Shown here in pieces: positions 1-5,902 of a stretch of DNA of 7,228 nucleotides (position 1 is its first letter; each line of letters starts with the position of its first letter). Made by a program: the position numbers and the translations under genes. The DNA is from Bacteroidota bacterium (lineage in GTDB: Bacteria; Bacteroidota; Bacteroidia; Chitinophagales; Chitinophagaceae), in contig VBAU01000324.1 in NCBI GenBank assembly GCA_005883855.1, positions 494-7,721 of the forward strand, read 5' to 3'. The notes under the pieces were generated by a model, which saw only the letters and a program-made list of their open reading frames with translations, searched no databases and had not been told where the DNA came from.

Positions 1-2408
1 CCCGATAGCCATCGGGATTCTTCCAACTTATTATCCCAGTTTGAATAGTTGATATCGACCTCCTTTACTTCCACTTCATGTTTCCTGGCATCAATAACTA
101 TTTGAGCCGGTTGATAAAAACCCATTGGCATACTATTCAATAATGCACAAGCAAAAACATCCGGATAATAATGCTTAATCCAGGAGGAAACATACACAAG
201 CAATGCAAAACTGACCGCGTGACTTTCTGGAAATCCATAGCTGCCAAAACCTTCCAATTGGCGAAAAACACGATGAGCGTATTCCAGCTTATATCCTCTT
301 TTGAGCATTCCATTGATCAACTTCTCCTCGAACTTTGAGATCAGGCCTTTTGCTTTGAACGTTGCCATGCTGCGCCGAAGCTCGTCTGCTTCGGCAGGTG
401 TAAACCCAGCTGCGACAATAGCAATTTTCATCGCCTGTTCCTGGAACAGGGGAACGCCTAATGTTCTCCCTAATATCTCTTCCAGTTCTTTTGATGGGTA
501 TTCTACAGGTTCTTCATTATTGCGTCGACGCAAATAGGGATGCACCATATCACCTTGTATAGGCCCGGGTCTTACAATGGCAACTTCAATGACAAGATCA
601 TAAAAGCACGTTGGTTTCAGTCTTGGCAACATGGATTGCTGTGCACGACTTTCAATTTGGAAAACACCGATCGTATCAGCATGGCATATCATTTCATAGA
701 CGGCCGGATCATCCTGTGGAATATTTGCAAGCGTCAGGTCAAGCTGATATTTTTCCTTAGCAATGTCAAAGGCTTTTCTTATACAGGTAAGCATTCCCAA
801 TGCAAGCACATCTATTTTCCAACAGCCCAATACATCAATATCGTCTTTATTCCATTCTATACATGTCCTGTTTTCCATTCTTGCATTCAGTACGGGACAA
901 ATCTGCGTAAGCTTCCCATCTGTTATGACGAAACCGCCGGTATGTTGTCCAAGCTGACGGGGAAATCCCATGAATTGCCCGGTGAGTTCAAGAACTTTTT
1001 GAAGATGTTTGTCCTTTATATTAAATCCTTGTTCCAAAAATCGCTTTTCATCCATTTCTTGTTCGGGAAATTCTCCCAATGAGCCTACCGCGTTGGATAG
1101 TCGATTAATTGTATCAACAGAAAGCCCCATGGCCTTTGCCACATCTCGTATCGCTCCTTTTTGATGTTGCTGTGTGACCGTTGCTACAATAGCCGCACGA
1201 TCACGGCCATATTTGTTATAGATGTATTGCATTACTTCTTCTCTGCGCTCGTGCTCAAAGTCCACATCGATATCTGGCGGTTCATTGCGTGCTGCAGAAA
1301 TAAATCGTTCGAATAGCAAATCGAATTTAGTTGGGTTAACTGATGTGATCCCAAGACAAAAACAAATGGTTGAATTAGCGGCAGACCCTCTTCCCTGGCA
1401 AAGAATTCCTTCCTGTGTTGCAAAGCGAACAATGTCATATACCGTGAGAAAGTAAGAGGCATAATTCACTTGCTCAATAAAAGTAAGCTCATGACGAATT
1501 GCAGTTACAACTTTCTCCGGAATGTAATCACCATAACGTTGTTTAGCTCCTTTCCAACTTAAATAGGCAAGCTCTTCTTGCGGAGTACGGCCTTCAGTTG
1601 TGATCTCCTTTGGATATTCATATTTTATTTCGTTCAACGAAAAGTGGCACGCTTCCACTATTTCCTGTGTGCGCTTAATGGCATTCGGATATTGTCGGAA
1701 CAATCGTAACATTTCCTGCTCCGATTTCAAATGTCTCTCTGCATTGGGGTACAAACGAAACCCGGCATTGTAGATGGTGCATTTTTCACGAATGCAGGTT
1801 AAAACATCTTGTAGTTGTCTCCTTGAAGGCTCATGATAGTATACATTGTTTGTCGCGACCAGGGGAACATTTAGTTGTGCAGATAATTGTGTAAGACGGT
1901 AAAGAAATTTGTTGTCGTCACCATGATACCGACGCGATGCCGCGATATAAAGATGATCATTGAAGACCTCACAATATTCTTTTAAATCGTTTGGGAATGA
2001 AGGTTCAAAGTCGAACTCGTTATTTAATACGTCAGGCGGAATCACTACAAATTTTACACCTTTCGTATGTTCATATACGTCTGCTTTATACAGATCACAT
2101 TCTCCTTTTTCTGTTCGAAGATTACCTTTTGTTAGAAGCGAGCAAAGTTGGGAGTAAGCTGCCTTATCGGTGGGATATGCAAGAAGACTGGGCCCATCCA
2201 ACAGATCAAGTCGACAGCCGTAGATAATTCGAACATTTTTTCCTTTGGTGGCAGCGTATGCGCGAACAATGCCTGCAAATGTGTTTCGATCTGTAATGGC
2301 TACTTCCCGGTATTTGTACAATTCCGCCTGTTCTACGAATTCTTCCGGGTGAGATGCGCCTTGAAGAAAACTAAAATTGGTCGTTACTTGTAATTCAGTA
2401 TATCTCAT
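1..2408 (-). CDS. dnaE2: Error-prone DNA polymerase DnaE2 (ImuC), C-terminus cut by window edge
   Basis: This is the catalytic subunit of the ImuABC translesion mutasome, a C-family polymerase that copies past DNA lesions with mutations. 802 codons from ATG at 2408 are open without interruption; about 250 C-terminal residues, including the OB-fold region, lie beyond position 1. The N-terminal PHP domain (about residues 1-210) begins with ELQVTTNFSFLQGASHPEE. The usual metal-binding HxH is QVT at residues 7-9 and the later TDH is TDR (39-41), so this PHP domain probably binds no metal, as in many DnaE2 proteins. The polymerase core has CQGRGSAANS (from about 337), the catalytic Asp pair in PPDIDVDF (Asp 379-383) and the third Asp in KIDVLALGML (Asp533). 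All three active-site acids are present, so it should be an active polymerase. It is the last visible gene of the imu operon, 12 bases after imuB, and has a strong ribosome binding site. Replicative DnaE is an unlikely alternative because of the operon and the DnaE2-type N-terminus. Confidence 0.96.
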   Translation of the reverse strand, partial: MRYTELQVTTNFSFLQGASHPEEFVEQAELYKYREVAITDRNTFAGIVRAYAATKGKNVRIIYGCRLDLLDGPSLLAYPTDKAAYSQLCSLLTKGNLRTEKGECDLYKADVYEHTKGVKFVVIPPDVLNNEFDFEPSFPNDLKEYCEVFNDHLYIAASRRYHGDDNKFLYRLTQLSAQLNVPLVATNNVYYHEPSRRQLQDVLTCIREKCTIYNAGFRLYPNAERHLKSEQEMLRLFRQYPNAIKRTQEIVEACHFSLNEIKYEYPKEITTEGRTPQEELAYLSWKGAKQRYGDYIPEKVVTAIRHELTFIEQVNYASYFLTVYDIVRFATQEGILCQGRGSAANSTICFCLGITSVNPTKFDLLFERFISAARNEPPDIDVDFEHERREEVMQYIYNKYGRDRAAIVATVTQQHQKGAIRDVAKAMGLSVDTINRLSNAVGSLGEFPEQEMDEKRFLEQGFNIKDKHLQKVLELTGQFMGFPRQLGQHTGGFVITDGKLTQICPVLNARMENRTCIEWNKDDIDVLGCWKIDVLALGMLTCIRKAFDIAKEKYQLDLTLANIPQDDPAVYEMICHADTIGVFQIESRAQQSMLPRLKPTCFYDLVIEVAIVRPGPIQGDMVHPYLRRRNNEEPVEYPSKELEEILGRTLGVPLFQEQAMKIAIVAAGFTPAEADELRRSMATFKAKGLISKFEEKLINGMLKRGYKLEYAHRVFRQLEGFGSYGFPESHAVSFALLVYVSSWIKHYYPDVFACALLNSMPMGFYQPAQIVIDARKHEVEVKEVDINYSNWDNKLEESRWLS

Positions 2409-2411
2409 ACA

Positions 2412-2417
2412 CCCTCC
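2412..2417 (-). promoter_or_regulatory. Shine-Dalgarno sequence of dnaE2
   Basis: The minus strand reads GGAGGG three bases before the dnaE2 ATG, inside the 12-base gap after the imuB stop. The spacing is short but the match is strong. It stands out because the starts of imuA, imuB, the DJ-1/PfpI gene and ssb have only AT-rich or weak leaders, as is usual in Bacteroidota. It supports the start at 2408. Confidence 0.6.
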
Positions 2418-2420
2418 ATC

Positions 2421-3923
2421 TCAAGCAAAAAAGCCATGAATAAACCATTTGTATGATTTATCAGCACTATAGTGTCCCGACCGGAATAGCCAATACCGAC
2501 AACCCTCTTCATCTTCTACGCAATAATAATCTCTATGCAGTCCTTCTTGTAACCACCATTCTTGTTCGATTCGCTCTGGTCCATCAGCCTTAACTACTTT
2601 GTGCAGTTTTGCTTTGTATCGGAATAACATGGGTGGATAATCAGGGATAGGGGCAGTTACTTCAATAGGTTCTGGGTTTGATAAAAGTTGAAGAGGGCGG
2701 GGCTTATCTATTTTCCATGTCGTAGTTGGTTTTTCCTGGAGTGATGAAGCCAGTTTCATTGATCGCTCTGGCCAGTAGTGCTCATCAGGCAGATAACGAT
2801 GAATACTGTTTGCACCCATTTTGCCAGCTAAACGATCCAGTAATTCTGATAACCTGGCATTATCTAAATCATAAACTTTCTCCCACAATTTTTCTTGCAA
2901 TGGAGAAATTTTTTCCACTTTAGGAGCTTCTAATATAAATAAGTCAATTCCCAGGGCAGGTTCGATGGTTGGTAATTTAATTTCAAAAAGTTTAAAAAGA
3001 TGTTTGATGTTATGCGTGGAATGATTGGTTCCGATTTCAATTTTCTCAACCTTTCCATCTACGCGATAACATTTAAAAACTGCAGCACGAATTCCTTTCT
3101 CCTCGTGTTGAAGACGGTAACATAATGTTTCAAGCAGTCGTTGTAAGGCGATTTCAATACCTGTTGCGGTAATAATGGGTTCCAGGCAAGGTAATCGCTC
3201 CTGGTATGGTTCAATGGGATGAACCGACTGAATTACTTCCTCTTCATAACCAAGAGCAAGATCTAATTTTTGAAGAAACTGCCGACCAAAACGTCTTCGA
3301 AGAGCGGAACGAGGCATTCCAATAAAATGCTTAATGTGATGAAGACCCAATTTGTGTAATCGCTCCTCGATGTCGGCATCAAGTCGAAGAGCTGAAGGTG
3401 GCAAGGTGAGTAATGCAGTTGCTTGCTGACCAGTCTCTATGATAAAAGAGGTTTTTCCAAAATGGGAAATAGCCCAGGCACAACCAATCGTATCTGCTAT
3501 TGCCACGCGATTATCGTAACCTAATTTTTTTAATCGGGTACGAATGCTTTGTATGTAACTGGTCTCGCTACCCCACAAATGAGCGCATCCGGTTGCATCC
3601 AGTATTAGTCCATCGGGTAAATCAATACCGACTGAAGGACTGAATCGAATACACCACTCTGCAAGACTGTTTAGTAATTTATCAGAGATATTTGGTTTAT
3701 CGTCGAAGACTTGTAAAAACGGAACAATTACCCGTGCATCTGCGAGCACCGTTCCTATATCTATGCCTTGTGATTGTGCAATGGCATTAGCAGCAGTAAC
3801 TATCATTCGACCATGATCCGGACAAACTAGCACAACAGGCGCCTCATCCAGGATGCGTTCATGTCGGGCAAACCAATCTGTTCTCAAATAAGGGAACCAT
3901 ATCGAAACAAAACGCTTAGCCAT
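2421..3923 (-). CDS. imuB: ImuB, catalytically inactive Y-family polymerase-like mutasome scaffold
   Basis: ImuB is the bridging subunit of the mutasome. In studied members it binds the beta clamp, ImuA and DnaE2. This 500-residue protein has the usual length and a complete C-terminus (YKWFIHGFFA). The Y-family polymerase fold covers about residues 1-340, but the catalytic acids are missing: the N-terminal DxD region reads RFVSIWFPYLR (4-14), and where active Y-family enzymes have S-x-DE the sequence is VGIDLPDGLILDATG (98-112). A candidate clamp-binding peptide, PLQEKLW (341-347), sits just before the conserved LSELLDRLAGKMG segment (358-370), the position of the clamp motif in other ImuB proteins. 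The C-terminal ImuB domain contains PRPLQLLSNPEPIEV (408-422) and GPERIEQEWW...RDYYCVED (448-471). It starts 14 bases after imuA and is followed 12 bases later by dnaE2, so it is almost certainly co-transcribed with both. Confidence 0.95.
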   Translation of the reverse strand: MAKRFVSIWFPYLRTDWFARHERILDEAPVVLVCPDHGRMIVTAANAIAQSQGIDIGTVLADARVIVPFLQVFDDKPNISDKLLNSLAEWCIRFSPSVGIDLPDGLILDATGCAHLWGSETSYIQSIRTRLKKLGYDNRVAIADTIGCAWAISHFGKTSFIIETGQQATALLTLPPSALRLDADIEERLHKLGLHHIKHFIGMPRSALRRRFGRQFLQKLDLALGYEEEVIQSVHPIEPYQERLPCLEPIITATGIEIALQRLLETLCYRLQHEEKGIRAAVFKCYRVDGKVEKIEIGTNHSTHNIKHLFKLFEIKLPTIEPALGIDLFILEAPKVEKISPLQEKLWEKVYDLDNARLSELLDRLAGKMGANSIHRYLPDEHYWPERSMKLASSLQEKPTTTWKIDKPRPLQLLSNPEPIEVTAPIPDYPPMLFRYKAKLHKVVKADGPERIEQEWWLQEGLHRDYYCVEDEEGCRYWLFRSGHYSADKSYKWFIHGFFA

Positions 3924-3924
3924 T

Positions 3925-3987
3925 TCATCCAGTTTTCTTATGCACTTCTATTGGTATCGATTCTATATTTGAAATATGTCTGAATCG
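3925..3987 (-). other. Out-of-frame remnant of the imuA C-terminal tail (hypothesis)
   Basis: In the +1 frame relative to the annotated imuA frame, this stretch reads RFRHIS at its start and EVHKKTG at its end, followed by TGA at 3927-3925. That stop lies one base before the imuB ATG (TGA-A-ATG), tighter packing than the 14-base gap of the annotated frame. A basic tail ending in a KTG-like sequence matches my recollection of Bacteroidota ImuA C-termini, joined in intact genes to a KVRNGxPG segment that is absent here. This is inference without an alignment. Confidence 0.4.
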
Positions 3988-4561
3988 ATAATAATTCGAC
4001 ATTCCATCGGGGATAGCCTACACCAGGCATATCATTGGGAAATGCGCTGGGCAACGGAGTAATTTTCCAACGGGTGACAGAAGTGGAGATATAAAAAGAA
4101 TTTTGAGAGCGATGAAGAACAAATCCGGTGACTTTACTTTGTTCCGCAGCTAGTTGGAGCCGCCGCGATGCATTAAAGTCAATTTGCCGCGTTTCGGCAA
4201 CAACAGTTGTCAGGCCATCACATTTGAGCGCTTCTTCCATGGCCCATAAAACTTCTTTTTCTTTTTGGAGATCAAGAAATATTATTTTATCAACGTCAAT
4301 ACCAAAAGATTTGAGTGCAGGAGGAAATAATATTCTGGAAGGACTGATCCATAATGATACTCCACCGCTTTTCATTAGCGCTGATAGCACAGCTGCAATA
4401 AATCCACAAGAAGCTGTCTCATCTTCAAGTCGGTTATAGCAAAACTCATGAACTACACCTAGAGGAAACGAAGCATTGGGAAATGCATTTGGCCTTATAC
4501 CCTGTAGAGGAAGAATCTCCCTTCGCAATTGAGCGATGATATCTGCTTTTGTTGAAGGCAT
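3938..4561 (-). CDS. imuA: ImuA-like mutasome accessory protein, probably altered C-terminus
   Basis: This is the first gene of the imu operon, encoding a 207-residue RecA-fold relative that supports DnaE2/ImuB-dependent damage-induced mutagenesis. Family features include ADIIAQLRREILPLQG (6-21), FPLGVVHEFC (32-41) and SVTRWKITPLPSAFPNDMPGVGYPRWNVELL (161-191). No Walker A loop is visible: the region that would hold GxxxxGK[ST] reads CYNRLEDETASCGF (41-54), so ATP binding is doubtful. After VELL the encoded tail (SIQTYFKYRIDTNRSA) does not resemble the tail I recall for the family (KVRNGxPGxWxxEW...). A family-like tail is instead readable in another frame from 3987 to 3925, suggesting an out-of-frame deletion near 3988; if so, the gene is 3'-damaged but keeps most of its domain. 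The start at 4561 fits the family N-terminus; no Shine-Dalgarno is seen. The functional call rests strongly on the imuB and dnaE2 neighbours. Confidence 0.85.
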   Translation of the reverse strand: MPSTKADIIAQLRREILPLQGIRPNAFPNASFPLGVVHEFCYNRLEDETASCGFIAAVLSALMKSGGVSLWISPSRILFPPALKSFGIDVDKIIFLDLQKEKEVLWAMEEALKCDGLTTVVAETRQIDFNASRRLQLAAEQSKVTGFVLHRSQNSFYISTSVTRWKITPLPSAFPNDMPGVGYPRWNVELLSIQTYFKYRIDTNRSA

Positions 4562-4604
4562 TAATTAAGTTGACCAAATTCCCAGTGCTTATATTTTTAG
4601 CAAG

Positions 4605-4623
4605 ATACTAAAAAAATTAGTAT
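4605..4623. promoter_or_regulatory. Inverted repeat upstream of imuA, candidate SOS operator
   Basis: ATACTAA-AAAAA-TTAGTAT is a perfect 7-bp inverted repeat with a 5-base A spacer, centred about 53 bases upstream of the imuA ATG. This is a plausible operator position for a damage-inducible operon. The half-sites TACTAA and TTAGTA are those of the Xanthomonadales LexA box, but in reversed order. Repeats this short occur by chance in AT-rich DNA, so the evidence is mainly position and symmetry. No clear -33/-7 promoter could be placed around it. Confidence 0.35.
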
Positions 4624-4669
4624 TTAGATGGTACCGGGTATCTTTATTTTTTAACCTGATACGTAACAA

Positions 4670-4696
4670 AAAACCCCGACAAAAAGCCGAGGTTTT
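4670..4696 (-). terminator. Intrinsic terminator of the DJ-1/PfpI gene
   Basis: It begins 8 bases after the stop of the DJ-1/PfpI gene. The minus-strand RNA forms an 11-bp stem, AAAACCUCGGC with GUCGGGGUUUU, closed by two G-U wobbles, with a UUUUU loop and a further U-run after it. On the plus strand the wobble positions become C/A mismatches, so the element favours minus-strand termination. It separates the DJ-1/PfpI transcript from the imu operon, which has the same orientation. Confidence 0.8.
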
Positions 4697-4704
4697 CTAA
4701 ATGA

Positions 4705-5268
4705 TCAATGAGCTGGTGCTGGCGTATGTATCCCCTCTGCAATTTCCTCGATCATTTTTTCATTAAATGCTTCCAGGTCATCCGGACTGCGACTGGTCAC
4801 CAGCCCGTTATCTACGATTACCTCTCTGTCGTGCCAGTTAGCACCTGCATTTTTTAAATCAGTTTGTACGGAGGGGTACGAAGTCATATCTCTGTCCTCC
4901 AGCAAACCTGTTTCAATTAGGAGTTGGGGGCCGTGACATATAGCGGCGACCGGCTTCCCGGTCTCTAAAAAATCTTTCGCAAACTCTACCGCTTCTTTAT
5001 TTCTTCTAAGTTTATCCGGGTTAAGCACACCTCCGGGAAGCATGAGCGCGTCATAGTCTTCAGCCTTCGCATCGGAAACGTTTTTGTCAACGGGAAGCTC
5101 AATGGTCCAATGATCGTGATTCCATGCTTTCACTTTATCCTTTTGCGGCGAAACAACATGTACTGTTGCGCCCGCATCCTCAAGTGCTTTCTTGGGGCTG
5201 GTCAATTCAACTTCTTCAAAGCCATTCTCGGTAAGAATGGCTACAGTCTTTCCATTCAATTTTGCCAT
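4705..5268 (-). CDS. DJ-1/PfpI family protein (YhbO/PfpI-type, type 1 glutamine amidotransferase-like fold)
   Basis: This 187-residue cytoplasmic protein belongs to the DJ-1/PfpI superfamily, whose members have been described as intracellular proteases, glyoxalases or deglycases acting on methylglyoxal-damaged protein or nucleotides; the deglycase role is disputed. The nucleophile elbow AAICHGPQLL places the reactive Cys at 111 followed by His112, and GFEEVEL supplies the partner Glu18. LMLPGGV (76-81) and SYPSVQTDLKNAGANWHDREV (130-150) with LVTSRSPDDLEAFN (156-169) are typical of the bacterial PfpI/YhbO branch. The start chosen is ATG at 5268 (MAKLNGKTVAILTENG), which matches the family length. 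The frame stays open for 53 more codons to an ATG at 5427, but that stretch is unlike the family and contains the candidate promoter. The gene has its own promoter candidate and terminator, so it looks monocistronic. Confidence 0.93.
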   Translation of the reverse strand: MAKLNGKTVAILTENGFEEVELTSPKKALEDAGATVHVVSPQKDKVKAWNHDHWTIELPVDKNVSDAKAEDYDALMLPGGVLNPDKLRRNKEAVEFAKDFLETGKPVAAICHGPQLLIETGLLEDRDMTSYPSVQTDLKNAGANWHDREVIVDNGLVTSRSPDDLEAFNEKMIEEIAEGIHTPAPAH

Positions 5269-5270
5269 AA

Positions 5271-5282
5271 TAAATCGATTTA
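5271..5282. repeat. 12-bp perfect palindrome between promoter and start of the DJ-1/PfpI gene
   Basis: TAAATCGATTTA is a perfect palindrome lying two bases upstream of the ATG at 5268 and overlapping the predicted transcription start. It could be an operator. A 12-bp palindrome is expected about once or twice by chance in a window this size, so only its position makes it worth recording. Confidence 0.3.
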
Positions 5283-5286
5283 AAAT

Positions 5287-5319
5287 GAAAAATAGATTTT
5301 GATTAAAAGGCAACAAAAA
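5287..5319 (-). promoter_or_regulatory. Candidate Bacteroidota-type promoter of the DJ-1/PfpI gene
   Basis: On the minus strand a -33 element TTTTTG (TTG at 5316-5314) is followed after 19 bases by TATTTTTC (5294-5287), one mismatch from the Bacteroidota -7 consensus TAnnTTTG. Transcription would begin near 5280, giving a leader of about a dozen bases before the ATG at 5268. The fit in sequence and spacing is good, but the elements are short and AT-rich. Confidence 0.4.
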
Positions 5320-5407
5320 CCAGACCCTGCCTGCACCGATTTTTAATCTGTCCGGCATTGACCGTTTTTTTTGATGAAGAAACTGGAAAAAGTGGTTGTT
5401 TTTCTTG

Positions 5408-5437
5408 TTGAGGTGATCGACGTTCAAGCTAATTTCA
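5408..5437 (+). promoter_or_regulatory. Weak candidate promoter of ssb
   Basis: TTG at 5408-5410, then 19 bases, then TAATTTCA at 5430-5437. The spacing fits the Bacteroidota -33/-7 pattern but the -7 box has two mismatches to TAnnTTTG. Use would leave a leader of roughly 75 bases before the ATG at 5521. The 252-base gap 5269-5520 between the divergent DJ-1/PfpI and ssb genes shows no gene of its own. Confidence 0.2.
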
Positions 5438-5520
5438 ATTCGGGATGTCGGCCAGTGCGGTGAAGCTTTCGGTTTCTTATGTCAACATACATATATACAC
5501 TAAAACAAAAACTAAATCTT

Positions 5521-5871
5521 ATGTATGCATTCAAAAACAGGGTTCAGCTTATCGGAAATTTGGGAAACAAACCAGAAATAAAAAAAACAGAAAACGGAAA
5601 AAAGTTGGCCCAATTCAGCTTGGCAACTAGTGAAAATTTTCGAAACTCAAAAGGCGAGTCGGTTAAAGAAACGCAATGGCACCGCCTCATCGCGTGGGGT
5701 AAAGTGGCCGATGTAGCGGAGAAATATCTTGATAAAGGAAAGGCCGTGGCTATTGAAGGAAAACTAGTCAGTCGCAGCTATAACGATAAGGAGGGAAAAA
5801 AGAAATATATTTCTGAAGTGCAGGTTAACGAAGTGCTGCTTTTGGGAGCAAAGCAATCTTCAACTGAGTGA
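5521..5871 (+). CDS. ssb: Single-stranded DNA-binding protein, short form without acidic tail
   Basis: This 116-residue OB-fold protein should coat single-stranded DNA. The family core is clear: FKNRVQLIGNLGNKPEI (4-20) is strand 1 with its glycine motif, KLAQFSLATSE (28-38) is a core strand, TQWHRLIAWGKVADVAEKYLDKG (51-73) carries Trp53 and Trp59, and AVAIEGKLVSRSY (75-87) completes the fold. The protein stops at GAKQSSTE, directly after the OB fold. It has neither the Gly/Pro-rich linker nor the DDDIPF-like acidic tip that recruits partners in standard SSBs. I chose ATG 5521 because homologues begin a few residues before NRVQLIG. An in-frame ATG at 5479 would add 14 unconserved residues. 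Full-length genomic SSBs are usually about 140-180 residues, so this is probably a second, specialised SSB. It is divergent from the DJ-1/PfpI gene and convergent with mnmG. Confidence 0.93.
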   Translation: MYAFKNRVQLIGNLGNKPEIKKTENGKKLAQFSLATSENFRNSKGESVKETQWHRLIAWGKVADVAEKYLDKGKAVAIEGKLVSRSYNDKEGKKKYISEVQVNEVLLLGAKQSSTE

Positions 5872-5902
5872 ATTCAAATTGAGTCAGCTCATTTTTCGAC
5901 AA

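Noticed and set aside
540..1082. Open frame of 180 codons on the plus strand
   Set aside because: It lies wholly antisense to the conserved polymerase core of dnaE2 and has no recognisable domain or start signal.
1232..1462. Open frame of 76 codons on the minus strand within dnaE2
   Set aside because: It is a different frame from the DnaE2 frame, which is intact here and encodes the GRGSAANS and PDIDVD motifs. It is not evidence of a frameshift.
4128..4439. Open frame of 103 codons on the plus strand
   Set aside because: Antisense shadow of imuA without family features or a ribosome binding site.
5490..5500. TATATA sequence as a sigma70-like -10 box for ssb
   Set aside because: No convincing -35 element at the right distance, and the AT-rich leader makes such a match expected by chance.
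5864..5896. Possible bidirectional terminator between ssb and mnmG
   Set aside because: Only imperfect pairing is possible (a 9-of-11 repeat with a two-base loop, or a 4-bp TGAG/CTCA stem before TTTTT), overlapping the ssb stop. It is too weak to annotate.
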